Shown here: positions 55,201 through 64,000 of the stretch, piece by piece | How the letters are laid out: each line of letters begins with the position of its first letter | How positions within the stretch are numbered: the stretch's first letter is position 1 | Source: Cordia subcordata | Taxonomy: Eukaryota > Streptophyta > Magnoliopsida > Boraginales > Cordiaceae | DNA: 64,000 bases | Direction of reading: 5' to 3' | NCBI GenBank assembly: GCA_028554755.1 | Contig: JAPTOF010000001.1 | Span: 31,491,001 to 31,555,000 of the forward strand | Position numbers and translations under genes: made by a program | Notes under the pieces: generated by a model | What the model saw: the letters and a program-made list of their open reading frames with translations, nothing else | The model's database searches: none | Told to the model about the DNA's origin: nothing

Positions 55201-57713
55201 AAGATATTGTCCTGTCTACTTGCATAGTTAAGAGGGAAGCGGTGTCTCTCCTTGAAAGGAGTCGAGAGAGAGAGGAGGAAGAGCACTTGTAAATCACTTA
55301 GTCCCTTGTCTCCTTGGGATGTGGGAGAGCTAGGTGTCAAAAGATATGATCACGTCTGCCTGTTTGCGCGGGGGGCGGGGGGGGGGGGAAGGGCGGCGCA
55401 GGGGGTGGTTGCCCATAGAGAGATCTTGAGGCATGGGATGTAGTGGAGTTAACACTATATCATTGCCTCCCAAATGAGGAGGCTATGGTGAAGCCCTTAA
55501 CAGGTTTCCATAGATGGTGTGGCCATTATGATAGGTTTTGCTTTTTACACATGTCTATCCATCATGCGACTTTCATCATATTAAAGGAAATTTATTCTTC
55601 ATGTCTTAATTTTGTAGCGAGATATTGTTGGAGTACTCTCAAAAAGCTCGAGAAGTGGCAATGAAATTACTCAAAGGGCTATCTGAGAGCCTAGGACTAG
55701 AAGATTGCGATATGCGCAAAGCATTGAACTTGGATTCAGGTCTTCAAATCTTTGCTGCCAATTATTATCCGCCTTGCCCACAACCTGATCTTGCAATAGG
55801 CTTGCCTCCACACTCGGATCATGGTCTCTTGACCCTTCTCATACAAAATGAAGTTGAAGGATTACAGATACAGCACAATGGAAAGTGGATTGATGTGAAT
55901 ATCCACCCCAATGCCATTTTGGTAAATGTTGGGGACCACCTTGAGGTAAAGAGTCCACATTCTTACATAAGCTCTCTTTGTTTTGCTTATTAAAAAAATA
56001 ATGTGTTTAAAATATAAAGAGAATCCAAATAAATGGGAAAAAGTCAACAAGGTATGGGATTTTTTCATATTACCCAAACTAGATTCTTGTGTTTACAAAA
56101 TATTCTCTTGTATGCTTTCTGAACTTCAAATCAATTAGCTTACCTAGTAGCCAAAGCTTTGGTCTTGTCAAATTTCAAAATGCCTATAAAATTCATCTTG
56201 TAGCTAGTAAAAAAATTTAGAAGAAAATAAAAACTAAACAAATCTTTGAAATTAGGAGTTTATAGAGGATATTTCAGGAAATAGGCTAGGGTTTTAAAAA
56301 CAATTAAAGAATATACACATAAATATTTATGTGTATACATACATCTATACAATATAATAAAGCAGAATAAGATGCAATTCTAAAAACAAGCTTTCCACTC
56401 CCTACTTAGTGACTCTTCTATCGCTATATTGATGTCATTATTTCTATTAAAGACCCCATTTTCCTCATTGTCTTTTGCGTTAGAAACCCTATCTCACATC
56501 CTTGATTGTAGCTAAGGCACTTACCTTACTTATTGTTTGATCTATCATTGCAAATTTTACTTTCTAAATTTAATTTGCCATTTTGTAGATTTCAATTAAA
56601 TTCTTCTTAATGGAAAGTTTTTCGCTTTCCACTCCTTGCTTAATGACTCTTCTATCCCTATATTGATGTCATTATTTCTATTAAAGCCCCATTTTCCTCA
56701 TTGTCTTTTGGGTTAGAAACCCTATCTCACATCCTTGATTGTCGCTATGGTGCTTACCTTACTCATTGTTTGATCTATCATTTCAAATCTTGCTTTTCTA
56801 ATTGAATTTGCCATTCTGCATATTTCAATTAAATTCTTCTTAATGGAAAGTTTTTTAATATTTCCATATATATTATATTATGTTCATTATTATGTCGAAT
56901 TTCAAATTAAACCATCACAAATTTGCGGCTTGATTGTCGTTACTGGTTTGTTTGCATCTACATCTTATCGCTTGGTGTATATATATGTTGTTGTGTTCAT
57001 CTCGCTATTACTCACGAGCTGATTTCAGTTGGTTTTTACCCCTTATGGGTTTTTATTTCCATAGATTAATTTATGGCCTATAATTGTTAATTACATACTA
57101 CATAATTTGATTGAAATATTTAGTAAAAATACAAAAATTATATTCTTTTAGTATATCTACTTACATATGTCGCATCCCGTGCATGGCACAGGTGTCCCAC
57201 TAGTGTGTGTATGTGTGTATATGTATGTATGTTTGTATAATCTTTTTCTTCTTTAACTTCCATTTTACTAATATCTATTTTGACTTAAACTTTTTTTGTT
57301 GAGCTATGAAAAATGATGAGCAAGAAATTATCCTCCTTTGCTCTCCAATATCTTTTCCTTTCTCCTACAATTTTGAGGACCTAAAGACATGAAGTAAAAG
57401 AAGCGAATAATACTAATATCTAAATTTTGTACCTTTTTGGGTTTTTGTTTTACAGATATTCAGCAATGGGAAATACAAGAGTGTTTTACATAGAGCCATT
57501 GTAAACAATAATACAACAAGAATGTCACTAGTGCTTGCAAATGGTCCATCCCTGGATACAACAGTTGGTACTACGCCATGGTTGGTTGGGAGCGAAAGTC
57601 TTGCGCCTGCATATACTCCAATCAAGTATAAGGATTATCTTGAGTTACAACAAAGTAATGAGCTCAAAGGAAAATCATGCTTGGATAAAATTAAGACACT
57701 AGGAAAGGAATAA
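52063..57713 (+). CDS. 2-oxoglutarate/Fe(II)-dependent dioxygenase (2-ODD19/DMR6-like), four exons, 349 aa
   Basis: Exons 52063-52290, 54826-55061, 55618-55945 and 57456-57713; all introns are GT-AG and the CDS totals 1050 bp. Exon 1 holds the DIOX_N domain (PVVDFSLL, ACQEWGFFMVVNHG across the first junction). Exons 3-4 hold the 2OG-FeII domain with all catalytic residues: the HxD pair H220/D222 in LPPHSDHGLLTLL, the distal H276 in YKSVLHRAIV, and the 2OG-binding R286-x-S288 in TTRMSL. The family uses 2-oxoglutarate, O2 and Fe(II) to hydroxylate or desaturate small molecules in the cytosol. Overall sequence (KELSELPGLNTIPKTYAYF, GKSCLDKIK) fits the plant 2-ODD19/DMR6-like DOXC clade; the substrate cannot be inferred. 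Normal length and no lesions are seen. Confidence 0.93.
52745..53165 (+). repeat. Dispersed AT-rich repeat, copy 2 (uninterrupted), in dioxygenase intron 1
   Basis: Collinear with 44961-45840 minus the MITE. It contains 'attgtgtatttttagtgaa', 'aaacacattcatgcacacat', 'aacaaacaatactaatattg' and 'ggtataaattgcg' in order. Confidence 0.7.
53181..53711. mobile_element. Mutator-like foldback MITE in dioxygenase intron 1
   Basis: The two halves are long inverted copies of each other. The left arm opens GGGTTAATTTCACAATCGAT and continues with repeated 'tagtccctattgttt' motifs. The right arm read in reverse opens GGGAAAGTTCCAGAATTAGT with the same motifs in the same order. A 9-bp near-duplication flanks it: ATTAATGTG (53172-53180) and ATTAACGTG (53712-53720). 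Long TIRs plus a 9-bp duplication are the signature of MULE-derived MITEs. Confidence 0.8.
54400..54490 (+). mobile_element. tRNA-derived SINE-like fragment in dioxygenase intron 1
   Basis: A-box-like TATAGCTCAAGTGGTAGA (about 54407-54424) and B-box-like CCTGGGTTTAATCTT (about 54449-54463) at Pol III spacing. No clear A tail. Old fragment. Confidence 0.45.
54826..55061 (+). CDS. Dioxygenase exon 2
   Basis: Acceptor AATGTAG|GTGGTGAATC (V-V-N-H-G), donor CTCAG|GTAAAC, phase 2. Encodes VVNHGIRETLMTAMVDACNE to PSKPYTLS. Confidence 0.93.
55365..55412 (+). other. G-rich tract in dioxygenase intron 2 (possible G-quadruplex)
   Basis: Runs of G6, G12 and G5 interrupted by short C/A spacers within about 48 bp. 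Four or more G3+ runs satisfy the simple quadruplex rule. Strikingly GC-rich in this AT-rich locus. Confidence 0.7.
55618..55945 (+). CDS. Dioxygenase exon 3 (HxD iron ligands)
   Basis: Acceptor TTTGTAG|CGAG completes a Ser codon from exon 2; donor CTTGAG|GTAAAG, phase 0. Encodes SEILLEYSQKAREVAMKLLK through HSDHGLLTLL to NVGDHLE. Confidence 0.93.
56391..56855. repeat. 234-bp tandem duplication in dioxygenase intron 3
   Basis: 56391-56624 is repeated at 56625-56855; both open CTTTCCACTCC and end 'cttaatggaaagtttt'. About 20 differences separate them. Confidence 0.9.
57456..57713 (+). CDS. Dioxygenase exon 4 (distal His and RxS)
   Basis: Acceptor TTTTACAG|ATATTC; stop TAA 57711-57713. Encodes IFSNGKYKSVLHRAIVNNNT and the C-terminal LELQQSN...GKSCLDKIK block. 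Confidence 0.93.
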   Translation: MFSNGKYKSVLHRAIVNNNTTRMSLVLANGPSLDTTVGTTPWLVGSESLAPAYTPIKYKDYLELQQSNELKGKSCLDKIKTLGKE

Positions 57714-58556
57714 AAGATTTTTGTGGATCACAACAGTGGATTCTAGATCCACCATGCCAACCCCAGTTCAAATTTGTTTGCTGGAAGGGAGCCTCATGAA
57801 TGTCTATTGTAGTAGTAGTTATTTTCAATAATAACTTTGCTATGAAATGATGATTAGCCAAGAAGCTTCCTTCAAAAGTAGTATACTATCCTTCAAAGAA
57901 AGTATTTTGATTTTACCACAAATTGCAGAAAACCCTTGTGCTTTTCTAGTGGTGTGTGTAATGTCTTTATGCAATACATAGATGAATACACATAATCTTT
58001 TTACATATTTGGACCTATGGTAACTCAACTTCGCATATTTTATGTATCTATATAATATGTTAAAGTTGTTTTTTTTTGCAATACTAGTTTCTTTCAAGCC
58101 CGGTGCTTGCATTGGTTTATTCAAGGGTTTTATGTATCTTTTATTTTTTTTCCTAATATCTATATAAAAGTCTTTTTGTCTTTTTTTTTTAATTTTTAAA
58201 AATATTTTATAAACATAAAACCCTTACAGTCACTTGACTAAGATAATGGAAGACCTCAACCTTTATATTTAATATATGTCTATGATTGAATAAAAATCTT
58301 TTTTAGTTCACGAAAAAAGTGTAGTTGTTTTAGATATTTTTGGTTAAATAGGTGGTTAGGAATAAATTGACTACTTTTTTTTTTAAAATCGAGATTGATT
58401 TGGAGATTTCCAAACAATGAGGGCTGAACTAATTTTTTTTTTTTTAAAAAAAACAGGGTAGTATGAAAGATTATTTAATAGAAATAGATATACAAATATC
58501 AATTAAAAGATGATATGACATTTCTTGAAGTCTCCTAAATTTTGGGGAAGGATAAC
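57714..58556. other. Dioxygenase 3' UTR and AT-rich flank
   Basis: Likely 3' UTR for the first ~250 bp. The rest contains T and A runs (58165-58190, 58376-58452) and no supported gene. Confidence 0.4.
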
Positions 58557-58559
58557 TTA

Positions 58560-58622
<63 letters not shown>

Positions 58623-58701
58623 TATTATTATTACTATTATTATTATTATTGTTGTTGTTGTTGTTGTTGTTGTTGTTATTGTTATCATTATTATTATTAT
58701 G

Positions 58702-58789
<88 letters not shown>

Positions 58790-58980
58790 GTATTATTGTT
58801 ATTTTTATTATTGTTATTGTTATTTTTATTATTGTTATTGTTATTATTATTATTGTTATTGTTATTATTGTTATTGTTATTGTTATTGTTATTATTATTA
58901 TTGTTATTCTTATTATTGTTATTCTTATTATTATTATTATCACTATTATTATTATCATTATTATTATTATTATTATCATT
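58557..58980. repeat. Very long (ATT)n-type microsatellite with GTT and GTTATT blocks
   Basis: About 424 bp of trinucleotide repeat: mostly ATT, a (GTT)8-9 block at about 58650-58676, and later mixed ATT/GTT/CTT. All frames through it are open, but they encode only homopolymers (Asn, Ile, Leu, Tyr) and are not genes. Confidence 0.97.
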
Positions 58981-59990
58981 ACAGATTAATGAAATTAAAG
59001 ATTTCATTCCTTGGTTTTTAGATAATTATCTAGGACAACATATAAATGTCTTAGAAAGAATTTGGAAATTAAAAAGTGGGGAAGAAGTGGAATCTACTTA
59101 TCCTCCGACCACGCAACCTATCTTAATGGAAAAAGATAGAGTTAGGTTATATGCTAATGCTTTCTTTAATCTGCAAGAAAATGAAACTTTGCAGGCCACA
59201 ACAAAACAAATTAATGATGTGGTGAAACAGAATAATTTTACTAATCTTTATTTAGTAGCCTTAGGAGAACAATTAATGGTTCTTAATAATAGGTTATTAA
59301 AAACATATATGGCTATAGAAGATATTAAGAAATCTCTTAGTGAATCTAAAGGTTCTTAATAATAGGTTATTAAAAACATTTATGGCTATAGAAGATATTA
59401 AGAAATCTCTTAGTGAATCTAAAGCTAAGAGTAGTGGAGAAAAAATGAAAGTTAATCCTATTCAACCTCCACCAGAAATAAAAAATTTTATACTTGAACC
59501 AATCAGTGAATTTGGAAAACTTCTTGATGATAAATTTAAGACATTAAAAATTAATGTTATAACTCAAGAAGATGTTCCTGATCTAGTTGAGAATATTCAA
59601 CAACAACAAATTGTTAATGATACTCTTAATAAAATGAAGGGTTTTAATCATAAATTTGCCCAAAAACCAGTCCAACAAAAATTTTATTATTCTAGACCAA
59701 CCCCTCAAGATTTATTATTTGAGGAACCATCTTATGAACAAACTTACTATAATGGTAAGACAATTTATGAATAGAATATTGATGGTTCAACAGATCAACA
59801 AATTTATAATACTATGCATAGAATGATGATGTATTCTACTATCTGTAAACAATATGATAATACAAATAAAAATATTGTTTTAATGACAATAGTAGGTTTT
59901 ACTAGCCAATTAAAAGGATGGTGGGAGAATTATCTTCAAGAATCCCAGTTAAAGATTCTGAAGTTAGAAATAAAATCTTAGAATCTTTAG
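58981..59990 (+). pseudogene. EPRV-B capsid-proximal and capsid-like region
   Basis: Starts NEIKDFIPWFLDNYLGQHIN. Near 59880-59930 it contains GFTSQLKGWWENYL, a motif typical of capsid regions of endogenous plant caulimovirids. The usual capsid sequence after this motif seems to be missing, as the next recognisable segment (EVRNKILESLGKEKE) follows within about 20 codons. Breaks: a frameshift from the 73-bp duplication at 59278-59423, TAG at 59772 and a frame change near 59940. Confidence 0.7.
59278..59423. repeat. 73-bp tandem duplication within EPRV-B
   Basis: 59278-59350 is repeated at 59351-59423 with one visible mismatch (acatatatgg/acatttatgg). The length is not a multiple of three, so it shifts the frame. 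Near-identity shows it arose long after integration. Confidence 0.95.
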
Positions 59991-60304
59991 GAAAAGAAAA
60001 AGAATCTCAAGAGACAATAGAAGTTTCACAGAGGAATTTTATACCTTACACTCTTAAGGAAGTTAGGAGAACGTTAGAAGAAAAACATAAGGTTTCTTCA
60101 TCTACTACTACTATTCAGGATCTTTAGTTAGAAGTCAATAACCTGAAGACAGAGATAAAAAATTTATCTCAAGAAAATATTATAATAAAAACCCAAATAG
60201 GAGGTCGAACTAATAGGTTAGATAATCTTGATAAAGGAAAGACGATAGTCCAGGAATCTTTAGGACAATCAAGTTGTTCAGAATTACAACCATTTTTAGG
60301 AAAG

Positions 60305-60826
60305 ATGGAATATATAACTTCACAAAAATGGTTAGTAAAAATAACTCTTTTGATACAGGGAGAGTTTAAAAGTGAACTTATCGCACTAATAGATTGTGGT
60401 GCGGATCTTAATTGTATCCAGGAAGGGTTAATTCACACAAAATATTTTGAAAAAACCACCCATTCATTGAGTTCAGCTAGTGGTGATAAAATAGAGATTT
60501 TATATAAATTATCTCATGCATTTATTTGTCAAGATAGACAGTGTATTCCAACTAGTTTTGTTTTAGTTAGGAATATGACAAATCAAGTCATTTTAGGCAC
60601 TCCTTTCCTTCATAAAATCTTCCCAATTAAGGAAATAACTACTAGTGGTATAGTTGGTAGTTTTGAAGGAATGGAAATAAAATTTAATTTTATTAGGGAT
60701 CCAGTTTCTAGGATGCTTAATGAAATTGTTGATTTAATAAAAGATAAAGGTAATCAATTAAATTATCTTAAGCAAGAAATTTCGACCTTAAAAATAAAAG
60801 AAAGGTTAAATAATCCAAAACTTTAG
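60305..60826 (+). pseudogene. EPRV-B aspartic protease region
   Basis: Open for 173 codons. The retropepsin active site reads ALIDCGADLNC, with Cys where Ser or Thr is expected in D-S/T-G. The conserved second half (VILGTPFL) is present. Ends at TAG 60824-60826, in the linker before RT. Confidence 0.8.
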
Positions 60827-60838
60827 GATAAAATTAAA

Positions 60839-61672
60839 TTGATAATAAATCAATTCTCAGCAGACATTTGTGCCGATCATCCAAATGCTTTTTGGGATAG
60901 GAAGAAGCATATTGTTTCTTTACCATATATAGATGGTTTTGATGAAAGAAATATACCTACTAAATCTAGACCATGTCAGATGAGTAGTGAATATTTGGAA
61001 TTTTGTAAGAAAGAAATAGATAGTCTTCTTAATAAGAGATTAATTAGGAAATCTCATTCACCTTGGAGTTGTACAGGTTTTTATGTTAATAAACATAGTT
61101 GAAAGAGGGACTCCTAGGTTAGTTACCAATTATAAACCTCGTAATAAAGTCTTGAAATGGATCAGATACCCAATTCCTAATAAAAAGGATTTACTTGATA
61201 GGGTTCATGATGCATGTATATTTTCTAAATTTGATATGAAATCAGGATACTATCAAATACAGGTAGTTGAAGAAGATAAGTACAAACTGCATTTGTAGTA
61301 CCTTTAGGGCATTTTGAATGGAATGTTATGCCATTTGGATTAAAAAATGAACCTTGTGAATTTCAGAATATTATGAATGATATATTCATACCTTATAGTG
61401 ACTTTATGGTTGTTTATATTGATGATGTCTTAGTATTTTCTAAAGACATTGAAACCCATTTCAAACACTTAGATATTTTTAAAAAATTAATTATTCAAAA
61501 TGGGTTAGTTGTTTCAAAACCTAAAATGCAGGTTTTCCAAACCAAAATTAGATTTTTGGGTCATTTTATAGAAGATGGGAAAATAATTCCTGTTGATAGA
61601 AGTATTGAATTTGCTTCAAAATTTCCTGATATTATTTCTGATAAAAACTCAATTGCAAAGATTTCTTGGTAG
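60839..61672 (+). pseudogene. EPRV-B reverse transcriptase
   Basis: RT motifs in order: GTPRLVTNYKPRNKVLKWIR, FSKFDMKSGYYQIQV, NVMPFGLKNEPCEFQ, and the catalytic YIDDVLVFS near 61415-61440. Breaks: TGA near 61100, TAG at 61296 with a frame change, TAG at 61670 with a frame change. The catalytic aspartates are intact in the DNA but not in one frame. Confidence 0.85.
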
Positions 61673-62060
61673 TCTTAATTATATTCTGCCTTATTATAAA
61701 AATCTTGCTAGGGATATTGCTATCTTATATGACAGACTTAGAAAATCCCCTTTCCAATGGTCAGATAAACATACTGAGGCGGTGAGATTAATAAAATCAA
61801 AAGTCAAACACTTGCCCTGTCTTATGCTTGCAAATCCCACATGGAATAAGATTGGGGAGACAGATGCTTCAGATATTGGTTTTGGTGGTGTTCTCAAACA
61901 AGTTCATCCTATATCTAACCAAGAATATCTTGTTAGATATCACTCTGGGAAATGGAATCCTAGTCAGCAAAATTATGCTACGATTACAAAAGAAATTTAG
62001 CAAGGTCTTATCACCTGGGCCATTTATGGTATCAAAGCCATGGAGTTTCTATGGTAAGTC
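61600..62060 (+). pseudogene. EPRV-B RNase H, N-terminal part
   Basis: FLGSLNYILPYYKNLARDIA, then ETDASDIGFGGVLKQ (the first RNase H aspartate) and YATITKEI, followed by TAG at 61998. Weak similarity continues to about 62060, where the second half of the domain is missing. Confidence 0.75.
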
Positions 62061-62106
62061 ATATTTTATGATAGATAATATTACTTTAATCCATCATCTT
62101 CATGAC

Positions 62107-62953
62107 CAATAGAATGTTTAATATTTTTCGAAAAAATGAAAATACTGTCAAAAACAGTAGAAAGGAAGAATATGATATTCCTCAGAATTTGGATTTGTTA
62201 AATAAATGGACAATCCCTAAAATTGAACCTAGGATGATATATTCCTATGGCACTTTTGATAAAATAAGTTTTAGATAAATCGTTAAAATTTGTGAAGAAT
62301 CTGTACCCATCCATAATGATGAGTTAACTATTAAATTGTTAACAAAAGATGATGTTGATGCATATACATCAGAATAGAAGTTCTTGCATGTAGGACTTGT
62401 TCAAGTTGTTTTCAAACCTTTAACCTTATCTGGTTTGCCTGAATCATTTTTGGTTGTATTACGTGATGCGTGTAATCTAAATTGGAGACAATCTCTCATG
62501 GGGATCGTGGAATCTAGTCTTGCGCATGGTCCGATTTATTTTAATGCATATCCTAATTTGCAATTATCTTTGTCTGATGTCAATATACTTGATGCGTTGA
62601 CTTTATATGTGAAGATGCATGGATATAATTATATTCCAGGTACGGAAGTTATTTGTATTTGTTACAGGGTTTATTTTAAGCCTTTATTTACTTTGAATCC
62701 AAAGTGTAAGTTGATGAATATTAATCAACAAGAAACTATATTATTTGAAACTAACTTTAATAGATCTAAAATAACAACTTGTAGATCTATTAGATGGGAT
62801 GAAATAAACTTTCTTGAAACTTGGTTAGCTGAAAAAATTATACCAGCACAACCCATAATAAATGAAGATTTGGTGGATACAATCCAAACATCCACTGGTG
62901 ATATTCAAATCCAATTTCATAGGAAGAGTACAGGATCTAATAATTTAGGTTAA
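62107..62953 (+). pseudogene. EPRV-B movement-protein region
   Basis: From about 62120 a degraded N-terminal part is present, with stops at about 62276 and 62377. It is open from 62384 to 62953: LHVGLVQVVFKPLTLSGLPE, then SSLAHGPIYFNAYPNLQLSL and TLYVKMHGYNYIPGTEVICI. This is the 30K-superfamily movement protein core, homologous to EPRV-A 41424-41770. It follows the truncated RNase H with only about 50 bp between. Confidence 0.8.
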
Positions 62954-62999
62954 GGAACGTCTAGATATTCTAGATTTGTTTCAACCCATTCTCATATTT

Positions 63000-63490
63000 C
63001 GCCCATAGATTATAGGGTAGAACTATATCCTACTCTCAAGACCTTAACGATGTAAGTGGAGTATTTGAGGGTTATCCTCTAGGTCTGAGATGGCCTAAGA
63101 CATACTCTATGATATGGTAATATTACAATAATCCATCCAAGATTTAGCCTGTCATTGGGCTAAACCAAGAGCAAAGAAATCAAAATAAATGACAGAAAAG
63201 GGAAAAATAGTACCTTTGGAAATAAGCTCAAAATATTATTGATAAAATAATTACAAAAGGAAAAAAAATAAAATTTCTAACTCTCTTCTTTCTTTTTTTT
63301 TTTCTTTTCTCTCTGCTTCTTCTCTGTGATCCGAGACTTTGCTTTTATAGACACTTACGTGCTCGGATTTGAAACAAAAATTCAAAACAACTTTTCTTGA
63401 ACTTCACTTATTTGGAATCCGGGAACACAATAATTACGGACACAGAAAAAAGTAAAATTTACTGTTTATCTACAGTAAAAAGATGACCTG
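63000..63490 (-). promoter_or_regulatory. Possible caulimovirid-type promoter and leader on the minus strand
   Basis: On the minus strand 'GCACGTAAGTGTCTATAAAAGC' type sequence (TATA at 63350-63343) is followed by a pyrimidine/purine-alternating leader (GAAGAAGCAGAGAGAAAAG) and then AATAAT-type poly(A)-like signals near 63240. The layout resembles a pararetroviral intergenic region, placed in inverted orientation next to EPRV-B. It could instead belong to an ordinary host promoter. Inference only. Confidence 0.3.
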
Positions 63491-63514
63491 ATTTGTCCTA
63501 TACGACAAATCTTA

Positions 63515-63973
63515 TTTCTCATCAGATTTATCTTTATCCTGTTGAGGTGAGCTGGAAGATTCCTCCTGCTGCTTATTTTTTATTTGCAGCGGACCCTTTA
63601 ACGCGTCCTTCACTGATTCGAACACATCTTCCAATGAATAGTTTTCTTCCTCCTTTGGATCCTGTGATTGTCCTGCGAGGCAAAAATATCTACTTCCCTG
63701 CGGTTATGACGCCTCCATTGACATCTCTGATGGTGATGATGAAGATCCACCTTTTTGAGTGAACTGGACCATTTCTTCTTTAATCTGATCCATATAAGCC
63801 ATCATAATTTCTTGAGATGAAATCTTTGGATTATCCTTCTGCAATCTAATTGCGAATTGCTCAAAGGTTGATTTTGGAGCATCTTGAAGTATCTTTTTCT
63901 TCTTCTCCTTCGTTTCCTCCTTATATTCAAAGATTTTAGCTTCAATCTCACTAATCAAATCCTGTGCATGCAA
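63515..63973 (-). pseudogene. Lys/Glu-rich unrecognised ORF on the minus strand
   Basis: Open from 63973 to a stop at 63704 and continuing, past stops, in a second open stretch to about 63515. The first part is charged and helical (EETKEKKKKILQDAPKSTFE; SQEIMMAYMDQIKEEMVQFT) and has a Ser-rich end. The second part (EENYSLEDVFESVKDALKGP) ends in a Ser/Gln/Asp/Lys tail. It could be the small extra ORF found in some endogenous caulimovirids, in inverted orientation, or a host gene exon running off the window. I do not recognise it. Confidence 0.35.
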
Positions 63974-64000
63974 CTTTTTGGTGCTAGGATCAATCTCGAC

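Larger units (their letters stand above)
58981..63000 (+). mobile_element. Endogenous caulimovirid copy B (EPRV-B), permuted and broken
   Basis: Order on the plus strand: capsid-proximal/capsid-like region (58981-59990), coiled-coil linker, aspartic protease (60305-60826), reverse transcriptase (60839-61672), RNase H N-terminal half (61600-62060), then a movement-protein region (62107-62953). Living caulimovirids place the movement protein before the capsid, so the copy is circularly permuted or joins two genomes. Many stops (for example at 59772, 60125, 60824, 61100, 61296, 61670 and 61998) and frame changes, plus a 73-bp duplication, make it non-coding. It starts exactly at the end of the long microsatellite. 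The genus is uncertain; florendovirus- or petuvirus-like is my guess. Confidence 0.85.

Noticed and set aside
55252..55443. 63-codon open frame across the G-rich tract
   Set aside because: It lies wholly inside dioxygenase intron 2 and its Gly/Ala-rich part is just the G tract. Splice sites on both sides are well supported.
58471..59007. Long open frames coding for poly-Asn, poly-Ile, poly-Leu or poly-Tyr
   Set aside because: They are produced by the ATT/GTT microsatellite, which lacks stops in most frames. They have no complex sequence and no homologous domain.

Overview
This window is nuclear DNA from a flowering plant, most likely a eudicot. The evidence is spliced genes with plant-type introns, a P-class pentatricopeptide repeat (PPR) gene close to Arabidopsis At1g73400, a FAR1/FRS-family gene, a plant 2-oxoglutarate dioxygenase, and Ty1/copia, TRIM, SINE, MITE and endogenous pararetrovirus sequences. 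The DNA is AT-rich. I see no bacterial-type operons, no CRISPR array and no convincing tRNA gene. I cannot name the species.

Layout. 1-1.2 kb: possible 5' end of a minus-strand gene leaving the window on the left. 1.24-12.78 kb: four head-to-tail copies of a roughly 2.65-2.7 kb unit, each carrying a decayed minus-strand reading frame I do not recognise. Copy 1 holds two insertions, one of which carries a mitochondrial-type small-subunit rRNA fragment. Copy 3 holds a hAT-like MITE with its target duplication. 13-16.3 kb: a minisatellite, a Myb/SANT-like relic and the 5' part of a Sirevirus-like copia element.

17.7-37.8 kb: one FAR1/FRS gene on the minus strand, in four exons whose reading phases all agree. 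Exons 1-3 each carry one FAR1 DNA-binding domain and exon 4 carries the C-terminal coiled coil. Intron 3 is about 16.5 kb. It contains two complete but coding-dead Ty1/copia elements (20.9-26.0 and 28.6-33.7 kb, both antisense to the gene), a TRIM element, a SINE-like copy and two MITEs. Exon 4 has a probable 1-bp frameshift.

38.5-39.35 kb: a copia RNase H/3' LTR remnant upstream of that gene. 40.05-44.18 kb: a degenerate tandem repeat, then an endogenous caulimovirid fragment (EPRV-A) split by a probable Ty3/gypsy solo LTR. 44.9-45.8 kb: a dispersed repeat split by a hAT-like MITE; an unsplit relative lies at 52.75-53.16 kb. 46.3-48.2 kb: an intact intronless PPR gene. 52.06-57.71 kb: a four-exon 2OG-Fe(II) dioxygenase gene that looks intact (349 aa); its first intron carries a Mutator-like foldback element and its third a 234-bp tandem duplication. 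58.56-58.98 kb: a very long ATT-type microsatellite. 58.98-63.0 kb: a second, larger and heavily broken caulimovirid copy (EPRV-B) in which the movement-protein region follows RNase H. 63-64 kb: a region that looks like viral promoter/leader plus a small ORF on the opposite strand.

Only the PPR and dioxygenase genes look plainly functional. The FAR1 gene is probably expressed but may make a C-terminally altered protein. Everything else is repeats, mobile elements or relics.
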